DNA of 64,000 bases from Polytrichum commune (lineage: Eukaryota; Streptophyta; Polytrichopsida; Polytrichales; Polytrichaceae), in contig OX485806.1 in assembly GCA_950295325.1 (NCBI GenBank), positions 57,469,169 to 57,533,168 on the forward strand, read 5' to 3'. Numbering within the stretch: the first letter of the stretch is position 1; each line of letters opens with the position of its first letter. Below the pieces are notes generated by a model. The model was not told where the DNA came from. It was given only the letters and a program-made list of their open reading frames with translations, and did no database searches. Of this stretch, positions 22,641-33,427 are shown piece by piece. The position numbers and the translations under genes were made by a program.

Positions 22641-23869
22641 GCAAGGTTGTCTATTGTGTCGTGACGGAGGGTAATCCTGGCATAATGTCGTGCCGTCACG
22701 ACACGTATCCGTCATGACATTATGCCGGATGTTGTCTTTATCCTGACGGACTTGAATTTTACAGATTTTTTTGTGTAATTACATTAACCCAATTCGGACA
22801 CGTAGGATTTACAATGTCCACGTGTGATGACATGTCAGCAAAGTAAAGGTAAAGTGGGGAAAAATTTACTAGAGCCCGTCCGCCCCTGTTCCCGACCCCG
22901 TCCGCTCCGCTCCCAACCCCGTCCGCTCCGCTCCCAACCCCGTACGCCCCGTTCCCAACCCCGTACGCCCCGTTCCCCCCCGTCCGCCCCTCCGTCCGCT
23001 CCCCCGTCCGCCCCAGTTTTTTTTTTTTTTTTTTCCCCCCCCCCTTCCCCGTCCGCCCCAATTTAAAAAAAAAATTCCCCCCCCCTCCGTCCGCCCTCGT
23101 TCCCGACCCCGTCCGCCCCCGTTGCCGACCCAGTCCGCTCCGTTCCCAACCCCGTACGCCCCGTTCCCCCCGTCCGCCCCGTTCCCCCCCGTCCGCGCCC
23201 CGTCCGCCCCTCCATCCGCTCCCCCATCCGCGCCCCGTCCGCCCCTCCATCCGCTCCCCCATCCGCGCCCCGTCCGCTCCCCCATCCGCTCCCCCATCCG
23301 CCCCAGTTTTTTTTTTTTTTTTTTTTTCCCCCCTTCCCCGTCCGCCCTATTTTTTTTATAAAATAAATCCCCCCCCCCGTCCGCTCCGTTCCCAACCTCG
23401 TACGCCCCGTTCCCCCCCGTCCGCCCTCGTCCGCCCCAGTTTTTTTTTTTCTCTTCCCCGTCCGCCCCATTTCAAAAAAAAAAAATTCCCCCCCCCCCGT
23501 CCGCCCCCGTTCCCAACCCCGTCCGCTCCGTTCCCCCCCCCATTCCCACCCCCGTTCCCGACCCCGTCCACTCCGTTCCCCCCCCCACCCTCGTCCCCCG
23601 TCCGCCCCACACCCTCCTTAGTCGTTTTTTACTACTTTGATTTTAACAAAATGGTAAACAAAATGGCAAAATGATTTACCTGGCGCTAGGCATATCCACG
23701 ACCACGTCGGCGTTTTCTGCCACATAGGACGCCACCTTGGCAAGAAGGTAAGTATTTTACCCACCCTAGTCCGTTCCCCCTATGCTGACCCTACGTGGAC
23801 CCTATTTGTCGTGACGGAGGGGTCCGTCACGGCACGACACCGTCATGACGTCGCGATAGACAACCCTGC
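22641..23869. mobile_element. 1.23-kb TIR element inside the transposase gene, TSD GACAAG
   Basis: The left end GCAAGGTTGTCTATTG and inverted right end GCAGGGTTGTCTATCG agree, and both continue into a GTCGTGACGG / CCGTCATGAC motif. GACAAG is duplicated at 22635-22640 and 23870-23875. Element plus one duplication is 1,235 bases; skipping them restores the transposase frame (D-A-D-K then V-F-V-F-K). No transposase of its own, so it is non-autonomous. The superfamily is not clear: a 6-bp duplication is uncommon in plant DNA transposons. Confidence 0.88.
22870..23615. repeat. C-rich minisatellite within the TIR element
   Basis: Irregular tandem repeats of CCGTCCGCCCC, CGTTCCCAACCCCGTACGCC and similar, separated by three T-runs of 15-20 bases and A-runs. 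The minus strand is G-rich with many G3-G4 runs and could form quadruplexes. Long open frames on the minus strand (Gly/Arg-rich) are composition artefacts. Confidence 0.9.
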
Positions 23870-26233
23870 GACAAGGTGTTCGTCTTCAAGATGTCCGAGG
23901 TTGGTCCTGGAAGCGGGGTGGATTTGGTTCGTCGGATGCAACCGGGTGGGGACCTTGAGAACGCCTGGATTATGTCCGATCACGTCAAGCGGGTCAAAGG
24001 GTGGACCACCATGGCCACTCATGTCTACGATGGGACTTATCAACGGGTCATGACCATTTCATGTTGTGATTTCCAATCGGAGGATAAGGATGCCCAAGTG
24101 CTCTTCTAGCAGAACCTCAACCATGTCATGGCCCGCCACGGTATCCCGCATCCTAACTTTATTGGCTTCATGGCGGACAGTGCGCAAGCCAATTGGAACG
24201 CTGTGCGCATTGTGTATGGTTCAGGAGATCCCAAAGTTCCTATGGAGGGCCGTGAGCGCACTTGTTTTTTCCATTGGAAACAGTCGCTCGAGAAACATAC
24301 GAAATCCTACATAAAGCATGAGTTACAAGACCAACATAGACACCTTTGCCTTCAATATCGCAATGCGTCCTCTATGGCAGAGGCGGAGACTAGGTACCTA
24401 GCTATCAAGTCTTGGTGGGCATCATCGAATTGTACAAGTGAGGACGGTCTCAAGCACCTCCAGCTATGGCTTGCTTTCTGGCACTTCCGCTACCTTCAAT
24501 GGGGTGGTTTCATGGAACTGGTAAATCCCCTTCATGATTCATAATTGTCTTTTACTAGATTTAGTTTCCTCTCTATGTGCTCCCTCTAATACTCCCTCTG
24601 CACTCTCCAATCAGGAAAAGGTTCTGACTCAAGACCAGTTGGCCGAGATGCCGTCGTGCAATCTTGCGGAGTCCGTCCACAACAAGTGGCTTCAGGCCTC
24701 GGGCAACAAGGGTGGAGATTTATACGTGGCTACGGTGGACGACTACATTTGCGCCTTCCTACAAGTTGTTGCATACTACACATTCCTTAAAGGTGGAGTT
24801 GGCGGAGATGGTCCAAGCAAAGAGGAACTCAAGCTCAGGGGTGCTCAACGTCGAGCTCAGCGTACTGGCGACCCCACAGTGTTGCAGAAGGTCTTGCTCG
24901 ACATGCCCGGTGGGGAAGAGTTTTGCACTCGCGATCCACACCTTGAGGGCGCCGAGGTGTTTGGATCGCAGAAACGAAGACCTGATACTCCAATTGGTGA
25001 TGATGGCGAGACCCACCGCCCCGATACCGTGAACTTCTCACGCCCTCGTCCCGGTAAGCGAGTCACTCGATCTCAGCCAGAAATCCTACCTACTATCATT
25101 GAGGAGTGTTCCCCGTCTGTACAAGAGGTTCAAGTGCCTTCACCTGCAGGATTTGGTTTCCATCGTGTCACCGCAGTGCAAGAAACCAAAGTAGATGTCT
25201 CTCTTTGGCATATTGCCCGCATACCCTATACATCAGGGAAGTCTTGTTGGGCTAATCATGCGGGCACGAAGAAGAAGTGCTCTGCAAGAATCGTCACCAA
25301 TAATAAGAGCGTCCCTGCGCCTATCTACACCGGTATGTGACATCATTACAAACTCCAATCGATGAAGCGCACGGACTTCGTCTTCTGCCCCGACGACATA
25401 GAGCGTTGCGTAAAGGGCCCTCGTCGGAAATGGGTCATGCCGTTCTCTGATGGTCAAGAGAAACCTCCCATTCCCCCAATCTGGCCTGTCAAGATTGGTA
25501 CCAACCTCACCCGCTCGGAGATCTTCGCACTTGAGAACGCAGGTTTTCAACTCCCACCAAAGGAGCGCATCACACCGACTCGACTCTTCACCAACTCCGC
25601 TCCCCCACTGGATATGTCTGGAATCCGTATTCCGGAATTTCCAGACTTCATCCCTCCGACAAGATTGTCCAAGGTTGTTCGGCGATCCAGCAGCGCACCT
25701 TCTGCGAAGCAGAGGCAGATGGTTGCCTCTGCTGAAGCTATGCATGGTACTGTTTTGAAGCTAATTATGATCCCTCAACCGGGATTTGGCTGCATTATCA
25801 CACTGCAGTCCAAGTCAGAACCCCAACCCCCCATATACCAGGTGACAATGAGTTCTTATCCAGAGTGCAATTGCGCGAACTTCGTGGATATGATTTCCAA
25901 GTTCGGCCGCAAACGCAATCCTTATCAGAATTGTAAGCATTTGTATTACATCTTCATCAAGGTTTCCAATTTGGATCCGGAAGTGAATTTGTTCATTCAC
26001 GCCCCGACATTTAGCTTCAACGAAGTCAAACTCATCCTCGAAGGGGGTCTTTTGACACAACCTACTTCCTAGAATTCCGCTCAGCCTAGCACTACATTAG
26101 GCTATGATATATGTGTCCATTTATGGACCAACCCTAAACCAATAATTGATTGATATAATAAAGGTATAATCTCAATGATTATTTTTATTTACTTCAAAAA
26201 TTTGTATCACAATGCTTCCTATGTCTATCAATT

Positions 26234-26701
26234 CTATTTCCGATTTGCATACTTCTTGGATAATTCCGATGGAGGTGGACCCGGTCGAAGCAAATCCCTA
26301 TAAGATACTGTTTTGTCTCTAATTCGATCCTTCAGCGGAAGATGATGCGGAGGCAAGGCTCTCATCCTTTGGCGTAATGAAAGAAACTTCGAAGATTCGC
26401 CTTCCACCTTCACCTCCTGGTCCGTTTCCTTCGAATTGTCTTCATCCAAATCAGCGTCCTTCTCCGGCACATCTTCCTGCCTTTGTTCTTTTTTCTCATA
26501 TTGTTTCTGCTCCTCCTGCACCCTCCACCTCCATGCTTGTGTAGACTGCAAAAATGGAGTCAGGTCGTAGTCATCACTAGCTCGATTTCCAGGCCTAAAC
26601 TCAAATTCCGGTGATGAATTAACGGGAATATGGAGATCTCCTAGACTTCTAATTTCCTTCTCCCACCCTAATCCAGCAAACATGTCTCTCTTTTCTCCCA
26701 T
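26234..26701 (-). CDS. Unrecognised charged protein near the MULE1 right end
   Basis: 155-codon open frame, start ATG at 26699-26701 (M-G-E-K-R-D-M-F-A-G-L-G-W), stop at 26234. The middle is rich in Glu, Asp, Gln and Lys and could form a coiled coil. The end has L-K-D-R-I-R-D-K and Y-R-D-L-L-R-P-G-P-P-P. No signal peptide or membrane segment. It converges on the transposase gene and lies inside MULE1, so it may be a third element gene or a captured fragment. No family recognised. The frame is uninterrupted, but expression is unknown. Confidence 0.4.
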   Translation of the reverse strand: MGEKRDMFAGLGWEKEIRSLGDLHIPVNSSPEFEFRPGNRASDDYDLTPFLQSTQAWRWRVQEEQKQYEKKEQRQEDVPEKDADLDEDNSKETDQEVKVEGESSKFLSLRQRMRALPPHHLPLKDRIRDKTVSYRDLLRPGPPPSELSKKYANRK

Positions 26702-26722
26702 TATGTGCAAGTGTATATACAA

Positions 26723-27129
26723 TCATGGTGGATATGAGTCCAATTTATAGTCTATTCAGCCACAAACAATAATTGCTAAAGTCCAACCTATAGAATAGAC
26801 TCACATATAAGATAAAGAAAAAATGATGAATAACAACAAAGGAAGTTTATTATTTTGATTCCTTTGTATTTTGATTGACCCATTCTTCATTTATACCAAT
26901 CTCAAAAGATCCAATTTCATTGATTATTCCTTGTAATCATCCTTGGTTTTAATAATTCTTCAATTATACCAACTTCGATATACTTATTTTTGTTTGTTCT
27001 TTCTTGGGATCACCATTGATGTTTATCATATACTTATACGTTTTATTTTGATGCTATTTCATTGTAGCACTTCCCGGGTCCGAAATGTAGTGAGACATTT
27101 TCAAATATAGGGCCTTTTGAGTTAGATGT
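26723..27129. other. AT-rich MULE1 segment, nothing recognised
   Basis: About 400 bases between the small gene and the right terminal repeat. No gene, repeat array or RNA gene was seen. Confidence 0.5.
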
Positions 27130-27336
27130 GGACCTATACATTCCACGGAAATAGGTCACTATTTTTGCTATTTTTAGCAGATTCTAGAATATTCGAAGCA
27201 TATTCTAGACTATTTTTTAAAAATCTAAATTTGGTCTTAAAAGTTTGCTAAATTTAATCACTCAATGCTCTCCGCTCTTCACATCACCGCTCTAAGCTCT
27301 TCGCTCCCCGCTCTACGCACACGTACAAGTGTCGTC
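27130..27336 (-). repeat. MULE1 right terminal inverted repeat
   Basis: Contains TTCCACGGAAATAGGTCA (matching the left end inverted) and repeated CTCTCCGCTCTTC, CCGCTCTAAGCTC and CCCCGCTCTACGCAC motifs. It ends ACAAGTGTCGTCC next to the duplicated CAATTCCCCC. More diverged from the left end than MULE2 is. Confidence 0.7.
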
Positions 27337-27696
27337 CCAATTCCCCCTTAAGGTATTTATGCAATACGAAAGGTGTCATCGAGGACACCCTGGCCATAGA
27401 ACAGGCAGAATTGCTACATTAAATGGCAATTCTCATTGAGTATTTGATACAACGTGTAATTAAATGGCAACTACATTGAGCATTTGATTTAGTGCGGCCC
27501 ATACTATTCATCATCGATCCACGTTAATTGTTTTGTAACCATTGGGTGGGGACTTGAGAGGGTGTCATGACACTTGGTGAAGACCAATCTAGTCAACATG
27601 GCACATCAATTTTAATGCCACAATAACCTCAATGTTTAGTGTAGTCAATACAACTCTTCAGACTTTAATCTACCTAAAAAATGGGAATTGAAATAC

Positions 27697-27891
27697 CTTG
27701 TCCTTAGCACCCAGTTTCTCAGCCCACGCGTTCATGGTGTAGGGATCATTTACAGACACACAGATAATCTGCTCTGCACCTTTCTCCTTCAATTTGTCAC
27801 AGTTCCTCATGAAGCTTGGTACATGGGATTGAGAGCACACCCCTGAATTGGTGTCACGTTCACCAACCCGGAATTCAACAATTCCAGATTG
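27697..27891 (-). pseudogene. Captured type II peroxiredoxin-like exon
   Basis: A 65-codon open segment bounded by an acceptor (CAG at 27892-27894) and a donor (GT at 27695-27696). Translation includes S-G-V-C-S-Q-S-H-V-P-S-F, then I-I-C-V-S-V-N-D-P-Y and A-W-A-E-K-L-G-A-K-D. These are hallmarks of plant type II peroxiredoxins, closest in memory to the mitochondrial IIF form; the Cys in G-V-C-S-Q would be the peroxidatic one. No other exons were found. It lies in CACTA sequence just downstream of the TNP2 gene, so capture by the transposon is the simplest view; a relic of a host gene is possible. Confidence 0.75.
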
Positions 27892-28013
27892 CTGAATGAA
27901 CCTTCACATTATGATATTCAAAACACAATGTACACTAAGAAGCACTACATGTCCAAACCCACAGATCTCAGCTACTTGTTCTAAATGTATACATTGATGT
28001 CGTGCAGATGGTG

Positions 28014-31000
28014 TCACTCCTCCTCCGATGTGTAATATTCTGTGTCGCTATCATCTACCTCATCTACATCATGCTCGGCAACCAGGTTCACTACCCACTG
28101 AGCATCGGCCACCTCCTTTGCGGTGAGGTGTCGTGTCCCAAGGTTGGGGGCGACTGTATATGCATAATCCTCTACAATTGGTTCAGGCTCTCGGACAATG
28201 AACTCTGGGTCGTCTTCAGTCGATCGGTGGATATCCTCCCCTTCAAACTCTACACGTCTTGCCCGTGGGGTGACATTTAATACTGCAACCCACTCAGTTG
28301 ATTCTGGGCATCTAGAAAAGAACACTTGATTGACCTGTGTAGGAAAAACAAATGAATTAGGACCTACACCTTCAATCCTCCCTATTTTCACTAAAGTGAA
28401 CCCAAACTCGTCCTTCTTCATAGTAGCGTTGGGACCCAGCCATACAGGTTCCACCCACTTGCACTTCATTATACACGGCCTTAAGGTTCCATAATCCAGC
28501 ACAAAAATGTCTTGCAATTTCCCTACAAAATGAACCTTCCCTGTCCTAGGGTTCATGTCCCTGGCATTGTTCTGAGATACTGAATCAAAAATGCCTGCCA
28601 CACCACAGTTCATTGTTTTCCTTGATGTTTCAGCATCCTCGCATCTGTAGTAGTTGCCAAAATAGTACATAGCCTTATGACTGGTTGCAAAGCTAGAGGG
28701 GGGGTGTGAAAGGGCTATGACATCAAAGTCATATGTCAAGTCGGGGTACTGCCTCTCTTCCACCACGCGACGGATCCAGCTGCTTAATCTGGGAAACGCC
28801 CGCAAGTGTTCTGGAAATCTCCACCTTCGCCTCAAACAAGCAGGTACACTTAGACGCCACAACCTTCTTGCCTCGTTGTGACTTGCTTCAACCTCCTCGT
28901 GTTTCCTGCTTGTTCACAATAATATAAGTCAACCACACTATTCCACATTACTAAAATGCGCAACATTGAGGCCAACATATTATACATCCACACTATTAAT
29001 CATGTTTAGGCCAAACAATATAGTGACACGGTTAATGTTGCAACACTTACCTTCGGAAAGGCTCCATGCACAAACTGTTCATGAGCACATGTGTGTGACA
29101 CCAGTCCCGATCGTTGCCACTTAACACCACCTTCCTCCCAGATCCACATAATATCTCTGAATTATCCCGATCCTCCTCCATGTCATCCCATACCCGTCTG
29201 GACGTTGATTTGAAATTCTGCATGTACTTGTACATAAACCCAAAGACACTTCTATTGCATACCCCCTTCCCATAGAGCCTTCGGGTTTCGCTTTATTTCT
29301 GACATATCCTTTTAGGACCTTCATGTAATGTTCCATCGGGTACATCCACCGGCCATAAACTGGTCCACAAATATCTACTTCTTCCACAAGATGAATTAAT
29401 AAATGGGTCATTACGTCAAAGAAACTTGGAGGAAATTCCTTCTCTAGTAGACATATAGTCAGCGCGACTTCTTCATATAAGGCCTTATACCCGTTCGGGT
29501 CTATGACCTTTGCACATATCTTCACAAACACCCTGCTTAGTCTCATCAATGCTAACTTGGGCCCTCGTTGTAAACAGTTTCTTAGACAAAGTGGCAACAA
29601 CTGCTGCATGATGACGTGGTAGTCGTGAGACTTAAGACCATGCAGGGTACCATCATCATCGATGCGACGCCCAAACGTTGAGACATAACCCGATGGGGTT
29701 TTCAAACTCCTAAGTATGTGTATGACTCCTTCCCGTTCCAACTCTGTTAGCACATATGATGCATGGGCCTGGTCGACCCCATCAGCTTCCTGGTCTCCTT
29801 CCTTAATCCACAAGTGCTCCCTTATGTTCTGGCTCTCCATATCCTTCCTCGATGCTGGTGTGTCTTTCTGTCCGAAAAGGGTGCGTATCACATTTTCGCT
29901 CAAATTCTTCTCGCAATGCATAACATCCAGGACGTTACAGATCAAGAGATGCTGCACATACACAAAATTTAACCCAACCAAATTGTTCTTAGTTTAGGTT
30001 TTAATGCAACGAGTACTCTAATTCACGGATTTAATGTATCCCCTATAGTGTTCATGTACATGCATACATACAATTGGCTTGGACAATAAAGCTACTCACC
30101 CGCCAGTATGGGAGATTAAACAGAACGCTGCGCCTCTTAACCCCATGTTGTTTTGCTGGGTCATTGTCGGCTCCTTCGCGACCTCCAGAATCCAACCACC
30201 TAGACTTTGATAGGCCTCTCCTCTCTACAACATGGCCTGGTACTCGCTCCGGAGCAGCCCTACTCTCTGGATACCCGTTGAATGCAGCTCGCAATCATCT
30301 GTAAGGATGGTTTTCTCTCAAATGCCTTCTATGGCCCATAAATTTTATTTTTTCAACTCTACAGAGTATCGAGAATCCACTGCTGGACCACATACTGGAC
30401 ATCCCTTATAGCCTTTCACGGCACATCCTGACACTAGGCCGTATGCAGGGTAGTCATTTATAGTCCACAATAGAATAGCACGCAAGATGAACCTATCAGG
30501 GTTTGGTCCTATACCTATATCTATTGTTGGTACGCCTACCCACAAAGATTGCAACTCTTTCACCAAAGGCTCTAGATATACATCTATGTTAGAGGAGTTG
30601 CAACTCTCTCGTCCTGGTATCAATATACTCATCATAACAAAAAATCTTTTCGTAGTTAACCAAGGAGGTAAATTGTAGTTTAATAGAAGTATGGGCCACA
30701 CTGAGTACCTCAATGACATGTCTGAAAACGGGTTCATCCCATCCAACGCCAAGCCCAAATGGATGTTCCTGCTTTCTACTTGAAATGTTGGATCTAGAAG
30801 ACTTACATGAGCCCATGCTTTTGAGTCAACAACTGACCTTACCAATCCATCTGGGCTCTTGTGTGTTGCGTGCCATTTCATCAATGTTGAAAGTTCAGTA
30901 CATCTGTACATTTTCTGCAATCGTGGTATTAGTGGAAACCATCTCATAACTTTTACGGGTATTGATGTGGACCCTGGTATATACCTAGAATCCCCACATT

Positions 31001-31622
31001 TAGAGCAACACTCCAAATTGGCAGTTTCCTCCCAAAACAAAATACATCCTCTACCACAAACATGTATGCTCTTAAAGGTCAAGCCTATCTTCTCAAGATA
31101 TGACCAACATGCGTATCTTGAACCAGGCATAATGTTATCTCTGTGCAACACATCCTTTTTTAAAAACGAAAACAACTCATCCATGAATGCATTTGGCACG
31201 CCATGCACGTGTTGCAAACTCATCATCACCAATTGGAACCCCAACTTGCTTATCGTACACCCTGGAAACAATGGCAGCATTGCCTCCTCCAATAATGTGT
31301 CTCGCAAGTCATCATTGGGCACCACATTGTTCCCTGGATTTGCGGCATGCGACTGTGGACCTATGCCCGGGTCTCCCATTTCATTTTCAAAACCTGCTCT
31401 GTTCGGGATGAACTGATCCTCCATGACTCTTGCTCGTAGACCATCTGCCATCCCAAAAAATTCTGATATCATCCGCTCCAACTCAATACCCTCATTCATC
31501 ATGTGCGGCTCAGGGTCACACACATTGTCAACATTGGCATGCACATCCGCTTGTTGTATGTCGTCCTCCGAATCTGAGCTTCCAGGCTGCATTAAACAAT
31601 CAAATGCATTGTGGAGTCCCAT
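28014..31622 (-). pseudogene. CACTA TNP2 transposase
   Basis: Three exons: 30100-31622, 29051-29951 and 28014-28905, with matching phases, about 1,106 codons. Exon 1 contains the transposase_21 (TNP2) core: L-G-L-A-L-D-G-M-N-P-F, Y-N-L-P-P-W-L, I-D-V-Y-L-E-P-L-V-K-E-L and A-I-L-L-W-T-I-N-D-Y-P-A-Y, then C-P-V-C-G. Exon 2 has L-D-V-M-H-C-E-K-N and the DUF4218-type region ending in the Y-P-M-E-H-Y-M-K-V-L-K segment. Exon 3 has DUF4216-type sequence (Y-Y-G-like F-G-N-Y-Y, C-K-W-V-E-P-V-W). Breaks: one base missing in an A-run near 30344, TGA at 30295-30297 and one base missing near 29240. The usual N-terminal part may be absent. Divergent from the TnpA-like gene. Confidence 0.9.
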
Positions 31623-33427
31623 AGAGGATTACAAATACAACTTCAGACTGAAGGTACCACATCCATACTTACATTCAATCCTCCTGCAGATATATCATGA
31701 CACACAATACAATTGAAGTCTTTATGGACCTCCAAATGAAGGTTAAATGTCCCGATGGAAAAAAAATCATGTTTTTGGGTATTGCAAAGTGCAATGCTTT
31801 GCGACTGCAAGTTCTTCAACCTTCAAGATGTATGCGTAGAATTTTGTATTTACGAACTAGCAGTTGTGCTCTATATTCAGAATCTTTCAATTTTCTAGTG
31901 AATATTGAACTTCTAATGGATGAAACAACTTGTAGAACTACTAAATTGTAGAACTACTAAATTGCTATGTTTTGTATCCTACAAGAAGTGGAACCAGGTG
32001 TGGTAAGCTGGAGTTGCACAAAGTATCCGTTTGTAAACCGCCTACGTACTCTAAAACCCTAGACCCTGGCTACTAATCAACCTCTAAGTAATCTGCTTGC
32101 ACAGCCTGTGGAGATGTTTAATGAATTAATGCATCTGTCGACGTCGGAGGAGGAGGAATCGTTCAACTAAACATAGCATTTGAGAGGCAAACCAGCCAAT
32201 CCTCAGGAAGCACATGGCAATCCTAACTTACTTTGTGCAACTCCAGCTTACCACACCTGGTTCCTTCTCGGATTCCTGCAACCTTTGAGTGGTTCTGATG
32301 CCCCCTCACTCACGAAGATCTGAAGTGTATCAAGTCTTCTTCCCTCCAATTTCTGGAGATTCACTGGTTAGTACTCTCTCTAGGTCGAAGTTGTTGCGGG
32401 AGGTTTCTGATTGCTAGAGTTTGTCATCTCTGTTGCATACACCTTGCTAAAATTTTATATCTGTACAGACAGACTCCTGTGAAGCAAGCATCTATTTTTT
32501 TGCAAACCACTGTATATCGAAGTCAATTTTTTTCTCTGTCACCATCCAGACCGTAAGTAGGTAATTATTTGTCGTCACTTAAAGAACATAAATTTTCTCA
32601 ACTATTATTGAAGCAGACCCCAAAAGAAGAGGTCGGTTCTGCACATATCTTCGTCCCAATAAAATTATGGGCCACATACTTTTTGTAAAGTTCTATAGGG
32701 TTCTGCCATTTGTTCGTCTTTTAAGTTTGACATGAGTAGCATTGCAAATTGATTATCTTTGAGACTGACTTGATAATAAATCTTATGATGTATCTCAGGG
32801 ATTAACCTAAGTAAGAATTACGTGCATTGCTCCACCCGAAAATTGATTGATTGAAAACTTTGGGACATGGTTCGATTGACGTACCAACACAGTGTTCGTC
32901 AACGTCGGATCACGACCTCGACTCTCGATGTGTTGCTGAATGGTTGCCCTGTTCATTGGCCGCCCGCCCCCTTTGCAAACTCTACAGGGGCAGCGATATC
33001 AGGTTACACCCCTCCTCTCTGCCCTTCGATATTCACGTTCACATAGCAGTGTGGCCCTCCTGCCCTCCATCACTCCACTCGTGGCTAACAATGGGTTCAA
33101 ATGAATGCCCTGCATGATTGCATGCGAAGTATTATCATTTGAAAATGAGTCCCTTGTACCTGAAAAGATAAGAACATTAAAAATCATGTTAGTGCACATA
33201 GAAGAAGTACCTGAAATTTGAAAGATCCATGATAAAATCATCCAGCTTGGATGAATGTCACTAATATCTTATCCTTGCTTCATCCACTTTGTGGCGCACT
33301 CAAGTGTGTGGAGACAACTAGGTCCCTGCTCTCGATTGCACAAAGTGAAGGATTGCACAAAGTGAAGCCACGAAGGTGTCCTCTAGTTTGGCATTTCCAT
33401 TTGCTTGCAGACACAGATTCCACTGCC
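31623..33427. other. CACTA intergenic region between divergent genes
   Basis: 1.8 kb with no recognised gene apart from the inverted repeat at 31990-32264. Promoters for TNP2 (-) and the TnpA-like gene (+) should lie here. No definite TATA box assigned. Confidence 0.5.
31990..32264. repeat. Perfect 36-bp inverted repeat with 203-base spacer
   Basis: Left arm 31990-32025 begins GGAACCAGGTGTGGTAAGCT; right arm 32229-32264 is its exact complement, ending AGCTTACCACACCTGGTTCC. The arms are identical although the surrounding element has decayed. Could be a small foldback element or part of the CACTA promoter region. Confidence 0.9.

Larger units (their letters stand above)
21183..26072 (+). pseudogene. 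MULE-like transposase with SWIM zinc finger
   Basis: DDE-type transposase expected to cut and join MULE1 ends. Segments: 21183-22640, 23876-24520 and 24615-26072, about 1,186 codons. The ATG at 21183 starts M-A-S-S-S-M-A-E-L. Around residues 320-380 there is a Cys/His-rich part (C-K-I-C-K-Q-P-P-K-C, then H-P-V-K-V-G-D-C-R-D-S) like the DNA-binding region of MULEs. The catalytic region has H-V-Y-D-G-T-Y-Q-R-V and G-F-M-A-D-S-A-Q-A-N-W. The C-terminus has a SWIM finger, C-N-C (25866-25874) with C-K-H (25932-25940). The intron at 24521-24614 is in phase. Breaks: TIR element at 22641-23869, TAG at 24107-24109 and TGA at 25338-25340 (C-to-T changes of CAG and CGA would explain both). Otherwise the frame is open throughout. 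Confidence 0.75.
9982..27336. mobile_element. MULE1: giant Mutator-like element with methyltransferase-like cargo
   Basis: 17.4-kb element. CCAATTCCCCC is repeated directly at 9971-9981 and 27337-27347. The left end GGGAAACTGAAGTATGTGAG pairs without gaps with the inverted right end (GGACGACACTTGTACGTGTG, 16 of the first 25 positions by eye counting on), and both ends continue into GAGCGGAGA-type repeats. A 9-11-bp duplication is the Mutator hallmark. Contents: a methyltransferase-like gene (-), a divergent transposase gene with a SWIM finger (+), palindrome arrays, and a small gene (-). The left end is homologous to the right end of MULE2 (57613). Later insertions are the solo LTR at 11244 and the TIR element at 22641. 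Confidence 0.8.

Noticed and set aside
22759-23610. Long Gly/Arg-rich minus-strand frames
   Set aside because: They arise from the C-rich minisatellite; codons follow the repeat units and no domain is present.
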